Of a DNA stretch of 64,000 nt, positions 43,933 to 52,931 are shown piece by piece. Source of the DNA: Intestinibaculum porci (GTDB lineage Bacteria; Bacillota_I; Bacilli_A; Erysipelotrichales; Coprobacillaceae); contig NZ_AP019309.1 in NCBI RefSeq assembly GCF_003925875.1, positions 2,976,001 to 3,040,000 on the forward strand, read 5' to 3'. Below the pieces are notes generated by a model. It had not been told where the DNA came from. It worked only from the letters and a program-made list of their open reading frames with translations, and ran no database searches. Position 1 is the stretch's first letter. Every line of letters starts with the position of its first letter. Both the position numbers and the translations under genes were made by a program.

Positions 43933-45922
43933 CTTAACTTCCTAGAATTTTCTCACTATTTCAGTTAATAATTATACGTTTAATATATTCTGTTAAATGT
44001 AGATATACAAAAGCATCCTGATTAATGGAATATCATCAGGATGCTTTTTAAATTAATTTATTATACTATATCTAAACATCGTTCAACTCTTTGCACAAAC
44101 TCGCGTTTCGCTTTTTCAGAACATTTGCATCAATGCCAAATGCCTTAAGAATAGCCTTCTGAGTTTTTGTTGTGGCATGATCTACTATATAATCACCTTG
44201 ACCATCTCTAATTAATTGCATCTTCTCCAACTCTCTAATAGCTGCTGGTACTGTCATATAATTTGGTTTCTTTTTCATCTTTTCTTCTTCACGCTTCAAT
44301 TGAATGTGCATTCTGTTTCTTAATATCAGTGCTATAAATTCCACAAACATCTTCGTTCTCATTGATTCCCCTGAATAAACTCTGATCGCATCCGCCCCCA
44401 AATAAGATTTATCTCCTCTAAATAATTTTTCGGACGTATCTCTGCTTTTATAAATCTCAAGAGCTTCTTTGGCAGTTAACGGTTCTGATGTAATAATACA
44501 GAAATATCCAAAAAGTGATAATTCTTCGATAATAACATTATTTTTTTCACTTGCACAAATAAATGTCCCATCCTTATGCATTTCAAGATTGAAATATTTA
44601 CTATATTTGTTTGATATCGTCGCTTTCGTTCCTCTGAGACTATCCAGAAAATCTTTCATAGCTGCTATCTTATCCTCAAAACATTCTGTTTCCAAAGCAT
44701 TTCTTTTATTAGAATAGTAAAGATGAAAATAACGATCTTTTTCATCAGAGGCATAAAGTGTTCGCTTAACTGTTTTTCCATATACCCTATATTTTGGTAT
44801 AAAACAGTCTCTATCCTTTTCAAAAGTATCCTGGTTTTCCAAAACAATGCTTCTTACTAAGCTTTTTTGTCCCTTGACCATAATTATAAAAGGATAGTCT
44901 GCATGATCCAAGTCATGTATATTTGGTTTACTAAAGTAGCCTCTGTCCAAAATAAACCCAATATTCCTGTACCCATATCCCTGAGCCTTGCCAATCATAT
45001 ATCTCAGCTGGGATACATCCACAATACTTCCCGGATACTGCTCATAGAAAAGAGGCTGCTCATTACAGGTATCATAGGCCATAGCTATATTTACAATAGG
45101 CAATCCCTTATCAACCTTTGCATGTCCAAATTCCACCATATCTATGTCTCCAGCTTGACAGTTTTTATTGGTTGAATCATAAGAAACATAAATGCGCTTA
45201 TCGTGATCTCGATTGCAGTTCCAGTCATTCATAAAGCCTTGAATTTGATTCGGTTCAACCGATGCCAGAAAGCTTGAAATCTTTGAATCGCTATATATTT
45301 TCATATGGTCCGTCATCAGAGGATGCTCAAATGCATAATAGGGATAGTACTGGCCCTGAAAATTTTCAGTTATGATCGCATAGAAAGCTAAATCAAGAAT
45401 CAGATTTGCATCTTCAGATGTAAATCTTTTTTCGAGTATCTTTTTTAATTCCATCTCTCGCGCCAATTCTGATAAAACAATATAAGCCCCCACTTTAAGG
45501 CAGCCGCTTCTTTCTGAAGAATGATCTTCGGATAGCTCGTCCCTTCCAAAATATTTAATATAGTTCTGATTTGGATACATCATGCCAGCTTCATCAGCCA
45601 CTTTGCCTATATTGACAAATTTAGGAATAGCATACTTTTTGTCCGGATAATACTTAGCCTCTAAAAGATATCGAACATAGCAGTTTTTACCTTTCTTTGT
45701 CTGATTGATTCTTCCTTTTTCTTCTGGAATTTTAACCAGTTCTTTCAAAAACATAAAAGCACCTCTTTTCAACGATTTTTTAGTGAGATTCTTCACTAGT
45801 ATTATATCATAACTTCATAAGAAAAGATATAAAAAATAGCAAAAATAGCATGATTTTTTCAACTATTTTTGCTCTTTCGAATAAATCGATTAAGTTTTAG
45901 TGATCATTTTTCAGGAAGTTAA
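43933..45922 (-). mobile_element. Inner IS (IS1634-like) inserted in the outer IS
   Basis: 1990 bp, ends CTTAACTTCC (43933-43942) and GGAAGTTAA (45914-45922). It is flanked by the 8-bp direct repeat CATATAAT at 43925-43932 and 45923-45930. The right end lacks the last G seen in the outer element. Carries an intact transposase, so it may be active. Confidence 0.9.
44072..45754 (-). CDS. IS1634-like (IS4 superfamily) DDE transposase, intact
   Basis: 560 residues. It begins MFLKELVKIPEEKGRINQTK, the basic N-terminal module of this family. The catalytic region includes RIYVSYDSTNKNCQAGDID (first Asp), IGFILDRGYFSKPNI (second Asp) and YKSRDTSEKLFRGDKSYLG (Glu). The frame extends to 45796, but AGAGGTGC before the ATG at 45754 decides the start. 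Family assignment between IS1634 and close IS4 relatives is approximate. Transposes the inner element. Confidence 0.9.
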   Translation of the reverse strand: MFLKELVKIPEEKGRINQTKKGKNCYVRYLLEAKYYPDKKYAIPKFVNIGKVADEAGMMYPNQNYIKYFGRDELSEDHSSERSGCLKVGAYIVLSELAREMELKKILEKRFTSEDANLILDLAFYAIITENFQGQYYPYYAFEHPLMTDHMKIYSDSKISSFLASVEPNQIQGFMNDWNCNRDHDKRIYVSYDSTNKNCQAGDIDMVEFGHAKVDKGLPIVNIAMAYDTCNEQPLFYEQYPGSIVDVSQLRYMIGKAQGYGYRNIGFILDRGYFSKPNIHDLDHADYPFIIMVKGQKSLVRSIVLENQDTFEKDRDCFIPKYRVYGKTVKRTLYASDEKDRYFHLYYSNKRNALETECFEDKIAAMKDFLDSLRGTKATISNKYSKYFNLEMHKDGTFICASEKNNVIIEELSLFGYFCIITSEPLTAKEALEIYKSRDTSEKLFRGDKSYLGADAIRVYSGESMRTKMFVEFIALILRNRMHIQLKREEEKMKKKPNYMTVPAAIRELEKMQLIRDGQGDYIVDHATTKTQKAILKAFGIDANVLKKRNASLCKELNDV

Positions 45923-47422
45923 CATATAATTAAGCCTTTTTTTCAGGTTTTTCTGTTCCTTTTTCAGTTTTGTATGCATCCTGTTTCTTATGATCAGAGC
46001 TATAAACTCAACGAATAGTTTTGTTCTCACAGACTTACTGCTATGAACCCGTAGTGTAGCACCACCCAGATAAGACTTATCTCCTCTAAAAAGCTTTTCA
46101 GAAGCATCTCTGCTCTTATAAATGGTAAGAGCTTCTTCTGCAGTCATAGGATCAGACGATATTATGCAGTAATATCCAAAAAGAGAGATTTCTTTCTCTA
46201 TTACTGATGTTTTTTCGCTCGCACAAACAAACGTCCCATCTTTATGATATTCGATGTGAAAATATTTACTATACTTTTCGGATAGCGTAACCTTCTCACC
46301 TGACAGAGAATCCAAATATTTCTGCATTTCCTCAATCTGATCCTCGAATACTGCCATTTCAGCTGCTGCCTTCTCTTGGGAATAGTACAGATGAAAATAC
46401 CTGTCCTTTGAATCTGAAGGATAGAGCTTTCTGGCTACCGTTTTTCCATAGCATCTGTATGGTCTGATCAGGCTTTTTCTGTCACTTTCAAAGCTTCCCT
46501 TACAATCAAGAATAATCTCTCTGACAAGCTTCTTTTGGCCCTTCACCATAATTATGAATGGATATTCTGCCTTATCCATATCATGGATATTGGTGCGACT
46601 GAAATAACCCCTATCCAGAATAAAGCCAATGTTTCTGTATCCATATCCTGATGCCTTCTCTACCATATATCTTAACTGTGAAACATCAACGATACTGCCT
46701 GGGTATTCTTCGTAAAACAGCGGAATCTCATTATTTGTATCATAAGCCATAGCAATATTGACAACCGGCAGCCCCCTGTCCACCTTAGGATGACCAAATT
46801 CGACCATATCTATATTCCCTGCCTGACAGTTTTTATTGGTTGAATCATAAGAAATATATATTCTTTCACCATGATCACGATCATGGTTCCAGTCATCAAG
46901 AAAACCCTGAATCTGATTATAATCAATTGATGAAAGAAACTCTGAAATCTTAGAATCACTGTAAATCTTCATATCTTCAGTCATCAACGGATGATTATAT
47001 GCATAATCCGGATAATACTGAGACTGATTTCCTTCCGTAATGATTGAGTAAAAAGCAAGATCCAGAATAAGTGCAGCATCCCTGTCATCAAACCGGTTTT
47101 CAAGTGTCTTCTTAAGATTGAGCTCTCTTGCCAGCTCAGAAAGGACCATGAATGTGCCGCTCCTGAGGCAGCAGCTTCTTTCAGACTGTGATTCCTCAGA
47201 GAACGACTCAGTCCCAAAATATCTCACATAGTTTTCATTAGGGAACATCATACCGGGGTCATCAGACAGCTTGCCAATGATCGCAAATTTAGGAATTGCA
47301 TACTTTTTTTCAGGCACATATCTGGTCTCCAGAAGATAACGAACATAACAGCTTTTACCCTTCTTCATAACATTAATTTTACCTTTTTCATCAGGCACTT
47401 TGACAGTTTCCTTGTAATACAT
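45923..47422 (-). pseudogene. N-terminal 500 residues of the outer IS transposase
   Basis: Begins MYYKETVKVPDEKGKINVMK and keeps all catalytic blocks (RIYISYDSTNKNCQAGNID, IGFILDRGYFSRTNI, YKSRDASEKLFRGDKSYLG). It is cut at RLNYM by the inner IS; reading on, the frame stops four codons into that element (TGA at 45911). The missing C-terminal piece is at 43736-43924. The truncated protein still has its catalytic core, so residual activity cannot be excluded. 47423-47594 is the non-coding IS end. Confidence 0.88.
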
Positions 47423-47740
47423 ATTATCACCCTTTTCTTCAAAATATTTAGTGCAACTTTACACTAGTATTATATCATAATTTTAGATGATAATACAGAG
47501 GAAAAAGGACAAAACATCATGAAATATTCATAATATTTTATCCTTTGATCATAAAAAAATATATTACTTAGTGCAATTTTTTCTGGAAGTTAAGAATATA
47601 TGTAATCAATATAAAAATAGATCTTGATGTATTCATTATAATCTTAGATCTATATCTACCTACTCATATTTATATTCCAACTCCTATTTTCATCGATTAA
47701 GTCATGTAAACTTGCTATACTGAGCGTGAGGTGATAGATT

Positions 47741-48574
47741 ATGATACAGCGAACAAGCTATTTAAATGAACTTATTTCCTGGAAAGATCAGGATATCATT
47801 AAAGTCATTAGAAGATGCGGTAAATCCACATTACTCAAACAATATCAGGATCATTTAAAAGGACTTGGTATTCATGAAAGTCAAATAATCTCTATCAATT
47901 TTGAAGACTTACAATTTGAACAGTTATTAGAATATCACGCTCTATATAGTTATATTTTGAGTAATATTATTCCTGATCAAAAGATGTATATCTTTTTAGA
48001 CGAAGTTCAAAAAGTAAAAGAATTTGAAAAAGCTGTTGATAGCTTATACATTCAAGAAAACATTGATATCTATATCACTAGTTCTCATGAATGCCTGTTA
48101 TCAAAACTCTTTTATGGAAGAGCAATTGAAATCTCAATGTTACCATTATCATTTAAAGAAGTTTATCAAAAAGGAACAAACCAGGATGAAGCTTTCATCC
48201 AGTATTTGAAATATGGAGATTTTCCCTATTTAAGTCATATACTTTTAAATGAAGAAAAAGCAAATACATACATTGAAGGCATTTATAATACTGTAATCGT
48301 CAAAGATATTGAAGAAAGAGAAGCGAGAAAACAAAAGGATCCTAATAAGAGAAATATTAATAATCTTTTTTTACTGACAACCATTGCCAAATATTTAGCG
48401 AGTACCATTGGCAGTATCATCTCCATCAAAAATGTCACGGGATATATTACTTCAACGGGGAGAAAAGTATCTCCTAATACCGTTGATCACTATATGCAAG
48501 CCTTAAAAGAATCCTTTATTTTTTACCCTGTCGAACGTTTTGACATTGCGGGAAAGAAAATTATTAAGTCATAA
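47741..48574 (+). CDS. AAA+ ATPase with DUF4143-type architecture, probably defective
   Basis: 277 residues, about 100 shorter than usual for this family. Walker A is abnormal: IKVIRRCGKSTLLKQY where relatives have an extra glycine-containing pair (TG) before the RR, so the P-loop is shortened. Walker B (YIFLDEVQKVKEFEKAVDSL) and the sensor TSSHECLLS are present. The C-terminal DUF4143 domain stops at FDIAGKKIIKS. GAGGTGAT precedes the ATG and a terminator follows. It may be a decaying gene, although the frame is open. Family function is uncertain, often linked to mobile or defence regions. Confidence 0.7.
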   Translation: MIQRTSYLNELISWKDQDIIKVIRRCGKSTLLKQYQDHLKGLGIHESQIISINFEDLQFEQLLEYHALYSYILSNIIPDQKMYIFLDEVQKVKEFEKAVDSLYIQENIDIYITSSHECLLSKLFYGRAIEISMLPLSFKEVYQKGTNQDEAFIQYLKYGDFPYLSHILLNEEKANTYIEGIYNTVIVKDIEEREARKQKDPNKRNINNLFLLTTIAKYLASTIGSIISIKNVTGYITSTGRKVSPNTVDHYMQALKESFIFYPVERFDIAGKKIIKS

Positions 48575-48598
48575 GCGAAAAAGCTTATGGCTTTTTTT
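48568..48598 (+). terminator. Intrinsic terminator
   Basis: CATAAGC / GCTTATG stem with loop GAAAAA, followed by seven T residues. It includes the stop of the AAA ATPase gene. Confidence 0.9.
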
Positions 48599-48673
48599 AT
48601 AAACTTGATACATATCAATTCTTCTGAGATTGTCTTTCGATATACTCAAAACTGTCAAAAGGAGGTTGATAGC

Positions 48674-50572
48674 ATGCACAAATGGTTATCACAAAATAAA
48701 AATAAACTTACCGCTCTCACTGGTCTTTTGATCGTGATGGCATTCATTTTCCAATGGATCTTTTCTAACAGGACAGCCGCTAACATCTTTCTCTTTATAG
48801 CATCCTTAATAGGCGGCTTCCCCATTGCTGTTTCTGCGATAGCAGCCTTAAAGGTAAAAGTCATCAGTATTGATTTATTAGTGACAATCGCAATCTTCGG
48901 TGCATTTGTCATTCAAGAATTTGAAGAATCAGCCATTGTCGCTTTCCTTTTTCTCTTTGGTGCTTATCTCGAACACAAGACATTATCTAAAACCCGTTTA
49001 GCTATTCAGAATTTAGTTGCTCTTTCCCCTGAGACAGCCTTACGTCAAAACAATCAGGAAGAATTTGAAGAAATCTCTGTAGAGGAAGTGGAAGAAGGAG
49101 ATCACTTACTTGTTAAAACGGGTGATAAAGTTCCTGTTGATGGCATCGTCCTTTCCGGATTAGCGACCATTAATGGAGCCAGCATTACCGGTGAACCACT
49201 ACCAGTCTCAAAAGCTGTTGATGATCAAGTCTTTGCAGGAACCATCGTTGAAGATGGAACCATTCATATGCAGGCTGAAAAAGTTGGTGAAGATAGTACT
49301 TTTGGAAAAATAATTGCTTTAGTAGAAGAAGCACAGGATTCCAAATCACCAGCCGAGCGTTTTATTGATCGCTTTGCGAAATACTATACCCCGGCGGTGT
49401 TAGTCCTAGCCCTTATCGTTTTTCTCTTCTCACGCAGTATTTCCTTAGCCATTACTATTTTAGTCTTAGGATGCCCTGGCGCTTTGGTTATTGGTGTTCC
49501 CGTATCTCACGTAGCTGGCATTGGTAATGGGGCAAAACATGGCATTTTATTTAAAGGCAGTGATGTCATTGCAAAATTCAGTAAGGTTGATACGATTTTG
49601 TTTGATAAAACCGGTACCCTCACTTATGGCAATCCGGAGGTCACTGATTCTCATTACTATCTGCCTGATCATGATCTGGTTGATCGTTTACTTGTCAGTG
49701 TTGAAAAAGAATCTCGTCATCCCCTTGCACAAGCTATTTTAAAACACTATCAAGTATCACAAAGTGAAAATATTCTGGAAACCACGGTGATTCAAGGCGG
49801 CGGGATTATGGCAAAAACTCATGAACATCAGATTCTTGTCGGTAATCCTTATCTTATGAAGCAGTATCACATTACTATAACAGAACCAATGCAAAAAGAT
49901 ATAAACGAAATGGAACAGTTAGGTGAATCACTCGTCTTAACAGCCATCGATGGCAGTCTCGCTTTAGCTACAGGTATTCGTGACCAGCTTCGTGATGGTG
50001 TTAAAGAAGACTTACAGGCTCTTAAGAACATGGGGGTGAAAAATCTTATTCTGCTCTCTGGTGATCACCAGCACAGTGTCGATTTAGTTCGTGAAGAATT
50101 GGGTTTAAGTGAAGCTTATGGGAATCTCTTACCAGCTGATAAAGCCGCCTTTGTAAAGAAACGTCAATCTATTGGCGAAACTGTCGCTTTTGTAGGAGAC
50201 GGGATCAATGATAGTCCTTCCCTCGCTTTAGCGGATATTGGTATTGCCATGGGTAATGGCACTGATGTAGCCATTGAAACATCAGATATTGTCCTGATGC
50301 ATTCAAACTTCCATCGGATTCCTCATGCCTTAGCTTTGGCCAAAGCAACCTCTCGTAATATGCTGGAAAATATCATTATTGCATTACTTGTCGTCGTTAT
50401 TTTATTAGTAAGTGTCTTTACAAGCAGGGCAATGAATATGGCTATTGGGATGTTTGTCCATGAAGCGAGTATTCTTGTTGTGATTCTCAATGCCATGCGT
50501 CTCATTCATTTTAAAAACAAGCAAAAACTTGATACAAATCAATTATTTATGAATGATCTTCAAGTAAACTAA
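48674..50572 (+). CDS. P1B-type heavy-metal-translocating ATPase with CPG motif
   Basis: 632 residues. No N-terminal metal-binding domain; about eight membrane helices. The actuator loop has TGEPLPVSK. The ion motif is GCPGALVIGVPVS, that is CPG rather than the usual CPC or CPH. The phosphorylation site is FDKTGTLTYG, with a P1B-type HP dipeptide (ESRHPLAQAI) and hinge GDGINDSPSLALADIG. GGAGG precedes the ATG at 48674; the longer frame to 48587 crosses the terminator. Followed by a separate HMA protein, a Ric-like protein and an FNR-like regulator. Metal is uncertain; iron, zinc or cadmium are candidates. Confidence 0.88.
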   Translation: MHKWLSQNKNKLTALTGLLIVMAFIFQWIFSNRTAANIFLFIASLIGGFPIAVSAIAALKVKVISIDLLVTIAIFGAFVIQEFEESAIVAFLFLFGAYLEHKTLSKTRLAIQNLVALSPETALRQNNQEEFEEISVEEVEEGDHLLVKTGDKVPVDGIVLSGLATINGASITGEPLPVSKAVDDQVFAGTIVEDGTIHMQAEKVGEDSTFGKIIALVEEAQDSKSPAERFIDRFAKYYTPAVLVLALIVFLFSRSISLAITILVLGCPGALVIGVPVSHVAGIGNGAKHGILFKGSDVIAKFSKVDTILFDKTGTLTYGNPEVTDSHYYLPDHDLVDRLLVSVEKESRHPLAQAILKHYQVSQSENILETTVIQGGGIMAKTHEHQILVGNPYLMKQYHITITEPMQKDINEMEQLGESLVLTAIDGSLALATGIRDQLRDGVKEDLQALKNMGVKNLILLSGDHQHSVDLVREELGLSEAYGNLLPADKAAFVKKRQSIGETVAFVGDGINDSPSLALADIGIAMGNGTDVAIETSDIVLMHSNFHRIPHALALAKATSRNMLENIIIALLVVVILLVSVFTSRAMNMAIGMFVHEASILVVILNAMRLIHFKNKQKLDTNQLFMNDLQVN

Positions 50573-50601
50573 AGTCATCAAAAAGAAAGGAAGTTGATTT
50601 T

Positions 50602-50829
50602 ATGAAAAAAGCAGTTTTACAGTTAGAAACATTAGTATGACCAACATGCATGCAGAAAATTGAAGGGGCCTTAAAAAGCGTCCCTGGCGTTGAAAAGGAA
50701 AGTGTCAAAGTCCTCTTCAATGCCAGCAAAGCCAAACTCAATTTTGATGAAACACAGGCAGATCTGAAAGACATCTCACAGGCTGTTCAAAGTATTGGCT
50801 ACGATGTCTTAAAGGCTACTGCCAGATAG
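50602..50829 (+). CDS. HMA-domain metallochaperone with UGA at codon 13 (Sec candidate or nonsense)
   Basis: The frame starts MKKAVLQLETLV at 50602 (AAAGGAAG upstream). It meets TGA at 50638-50640, then continues PTCMQKIEGALKSVPGVEKE and on to TAG at 50827, 75 codons in all. In this family the motif is CxxC; TGA stands exactly at the first cysteine, giving (UGA)-P-T-C. The rest is intact. Possibilities: selenocysteine (U-x-x-C), a TGC/TGT-to-TGA nonsense change, or sequence error. No obvious bacterial SECIS was found; a 6-bp stem (AGGGGC/GUCCCU) begins about 23 nt after the UGA. Should deliver metal to the ATPase upstream. Confidence 0.7.
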
Positions 50830-50838
50830 GAGCAACAT

Positions 50839-51117
50839 ATGACAAATACATTTTATAACACTCATAACGATATTTTAGATCTTTATACCAAAGCTATTAC
50901 CAAAGCCCATGGTAAAAATCATCCCGAAGTCTTTCAAGTCCGCGCTATTTATGAGAAAATACAGGATAAGATGACACATTTGCAATTTGATCTTTCCAAT
51001 GAATTTACACAGCTTCGCAGCATCACTCATAACTATGCAATTCCGGGTGATGTATGCAACACTTTCAAAGCAACCTACGAAATGCTGGAAGCTTTTGATC
51101 ACATATCAAACCAATAA
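50839..51117 (+). CDS. Ric/ScdA-like small iron-sulfur repair-type protein
   Basis: 92 residues, helical. KAHGKNHPEVFQVRAIYEKI and LRSITHNYAIPGDVCNTFKA with TYEML match small proteins annotated as Ric-like iron-sulfur cluster repair proteins in Lactobacillales and relatives, which sit beside similar ATPase and FNR-like genes. Several histidines and one cysteine could bind iron. Ends 17 nt before the regulator gene. Family call is from memory of sequence pattern, so moderate. Links the operon to iron or redox stress. Confidence 0.55.
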   Translation: MTNTFYNTHNDILDLYTKAITKAHGKNHPEVFQVRAIYEKIQDKMTHLQFDLSNEFTQLRSITHNYAIPGDVCNTFKATYEMLEAFDHISNQ

Positions 51118-51134
51118 GAAAGAGAGGTCCCCTT

Positions 51135-51782
51135 ATGTCAGAGCACTTATGTATCGCCTTTGTTCCCCTATTTAATCACTTATCACAAGAAGCCCAGCAG
51201 AAAATCATGGCCCTTACCAATCACCATACCTATAAGAAAAACGAACTTATTTTCCAGCCTGGTGATGAAAAACTAGTTATTGTAGCTGAGGGCAGTATGA
51301 AAGTCTATCAGTTATTATCAAATGGTAAAGAACACCTCTTACGCATTGTTCATACTGGTGATTATGAAGGCGATCAACAGCTCTTTGACATCACTAATGA
51401 TCGTTTATTTGGTCAGGCCCTGGAAAACACCAAAATATGTACCTTAAGTAAACAAGCCTTTCATCAAGTACTATTAGAAAATCCCCCAATCGCTCTCAAA
51501 CTATTAGAATTGTCAGCTCAGAAAACCGCTCAATTAGAAAAACAAACACAGTTCCTCTCAATGGAACGTGTTGAAGAACGTCTCGCTCATTACTTATTAA
51601 ATAACTCATCCAATCAGTCCACCCTTACACTTCCAATGAAGATGAAAGATCTTGCCCTCTATTTAGGGACAACCCCTGAAACCCTCTCCCGTAAATTTAA
51701 ATATTTAGAAGAAAAACAATATATCAAACGTTCAGGGAAACACATCACTCTACTTGATCCTGATGGTTTAGAAGACCTATAA
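51135..51782 (+). CDS. Crp/Fnr-family regulator (FLP/FNR-like)
   Basis: 215 residues. The N-terminus MSEHLCIAFVPLFNHLS resembles FNR-like proteins of lactobacilli (Cys at residue 6). The cyclic-nucleotide-binding-like barrel includes LIFQPGDEK and IVHTGDYEGDQQLF. The C-terminal helix-turn-helix has MKDLALYLGTTPETLSRKFKYL. Additional cysteine (KICTLSK) could form a redox pair. GAGAGG lies before the ATG. Last gene of the metal-ATPase operon; likely senses redox or oxygen and controls it. Confidence 0.88.
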   Translation: MSEHLCIAFVPLFNHLSQEAQQKIMALTNHHTYKKNELIFQPGDEKLVIVAEGSMKVYQLLSNGKEHLLRIVHTGDYEGDQQLFDITNDRLFGQALENTKICTLSKQAFHQVLLENPPIALKLLELSAQKTAQLEKQTQFLSMERVEERLAHYLLNNSSNQSTLTLPMKMKDLALYLGTTPETLSRKFKYLEEKQYIKRSGKHITLLDPDGLEDL

Positions 51783-51787
51783 ACACG

Positions 51788-51818
51788 CATGTGCCAGCAT
51801 TGCTGGCACATGTTTTAT
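51788..51818 (+). terminator. Intrinsic terminator
   Basis: CATGTGCCAGC / GCTGGCACATG perfect 11-bp stem with a 3-nt loop, then TTTTATTT. Five nt after the regulator stop; it ends the metal-ATPase operon. Confidence 0.93.
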
Positions 51819-51820
51819 TT

Positions 51821-52026
51821 CAATGTCCGGTTTTTCATCTCAATGTCCAGTTTTTGTCACTTCAATGTCCGGTTTTTCATCTCAATGTCCAGTTTTTGTC
51901 ACTCCAATGTCCGGTTTTTCATCTCAATGTCCAGTTTTTGTCACTTCAATGTCCGGTTTTTTATCTCAATGTCCAGTTTTTGTCACTCCAATGTCCAGTT
52001 TTTCATCTCAATGTCCGGCTTTTCAT
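51821..52026. repeat. 42-bp tandem repeat, almost five copies
   Basis: Each unit is CAATGTCCGGTTTTTCATCT (20 bp) plus a 22-bp variant, CAATGTCCAGTTTTTGTCAC with TT or TC. Units begin at 51821, 51863, 51905, 51947 and 51989; the final one is divergent. There are ten CAATGTCC words in all. Open frames across it are by-products of repetition: it follows a strong terminator and no ribosome site is present. Similar short repeated words occur at ends of some IS21-like elements (recollection, not verified). Confidence 0.9.
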
Positions 52027-52031
52027 TGATA

Positions 52032-52819
52032 CTATCTTTTAAATTTGTATTTTCCCTTTCCATGACCTGAAACACGCTCAATAATGTCCGCACCATATAG
52101 TTTGGAAATCAGGTTTGAAGCAGCGGAAGTCTTAATATCAAGAACTTCCATGACTGCACTTCTTCCAAATACTTGATCAAAACCAAATTGATCAAATAAT
52201 CTTCGTACATACATTTCTGTTTTAGCAGAAAAATTGATACATCGATCTAAAAGAGATGATTCAATCTCATGAGTAACTTCCTGAATTTCTTCTGCATCTT
52301 GTTTGAATATACCGCTTATATGCAAATGACGATTATGTAATTCATAATGTTCACCAAGAAGGAGATTTTTTAAAAATTGTTCTAGATACTCAGTTGTCTC
52401 GGTTATTCCTTTATGCAAGTTTGTATAATTTGCCCGAACAAGCGCATTTCTAAAATACCATGCGTGCTTAGCGAAAATATCATTTGCGGTCGAAAAACCA
52501 AGAGTTCTCAAATACTTAATAAAGAACACCGCAGTAGTTCTTGCATTCCCTTCACCAAAAATATGGATTTGCCATAAGTTTGATACAAACAAAGCTAAAT
52601 GATGAATAACTTCATCCATTGTTAGTCCTTTATAACTGAATGCTTTCTCCTGTGCAAAGTCATATTCCAGTGTATTTCGAAGTTCCAATGCATTTCCATA
52701 AGTTACTGTGTCACCATCAAGTACCCATTCTTTTTTGTAATATTATAATCTCTTATTTTTCCAGCATGATCATATATCCCTTGATAAAAAGAGATACCAA
52801 TGAGCCATGAGTCAATAGA
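52032..52819 (-). pseudogene. Fic-family protein, truncated and frameshifted
   Basis: The C-terminal 218 codons are open: AQEKAFSYKGLTMDEVIHHL, the Fic motif HIFGEGNARTTAVFF, then a C-terminal winged helix (TSAASNLISKLYGADIIERV). Upstream, SIDSWLIGISFYQGIYDHAG and KIRDYNITK are in another frame. The shift lies in an A-run near 52727-52733, before KEWVLDGDTVTYGNALELR. The N-terminus before SIDSW is missing; the lysS terminator is there instead. Fic proteins transfer AMP to targets. The catalytic loop has GNAR where GNGR is usual. Confidence 0.82.
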
Positions 52820-52840
52820 TCTTTTGAATTACACGAAATC

Positions 52841-52890
52841 AAAAAACATCATGAATAATCATCCGTTTATCGGGGTGATCACCATGATGC
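52841..52890 (-). terminator. Terminator of lysS
   Basis: CATCATG / CATGATG arms with inner GGTGATCACC-type pairing, followed on the minus strand by six T residues, about 40 nt after the lysS stop. Confidence 0.8.
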
Positions 52891-52931
52891 TTTTATAGTA
52901 ATTCAATTTATATTGATATAATCAATACTTT

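Larger units (their letters stand above)
43602..47594 (-). mobile_element. Outer IS (IS1634-like), interrupted by a related IS
   Basis: Ends CTTAACTTCC (43602-43611) and GGAAGTTAAG (47585-47594), flanked by AATATAT on both sides (43595-43601 and 47595-47601). Without the inserted copy and its 8-bp duplication, the element is about 1995 bp. Its transposase gene is split into 45923-47422 and 43736-43924. Confidence 0.88.

Noticed and set aside
48587-48673. Longer start of the P-type ATPase
   Set aside because: The extension runs through the upstream gene's terminator T-run; GGAGG and the family start fit the ATG at 48674.
27781-50829. Host genome reading UGA as tryptophan
   Set aside because: Many intact genes here end normally at TGA (for example the HisC-like and IS66 transposase genes), and one internal UGA replaces cysteine rather than tryptophan.
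51821-52026. CRISPR array
   Set aside because: Units are contiguous with no unique spacers and no cas genes are nearby.
51789-52070. Repetitive protein encoded by the tandem repeat
   Set aside because: Three overlapping frames are open only because the repeat lacks stops; a strong terminator precedes it and no ribosome site is present.
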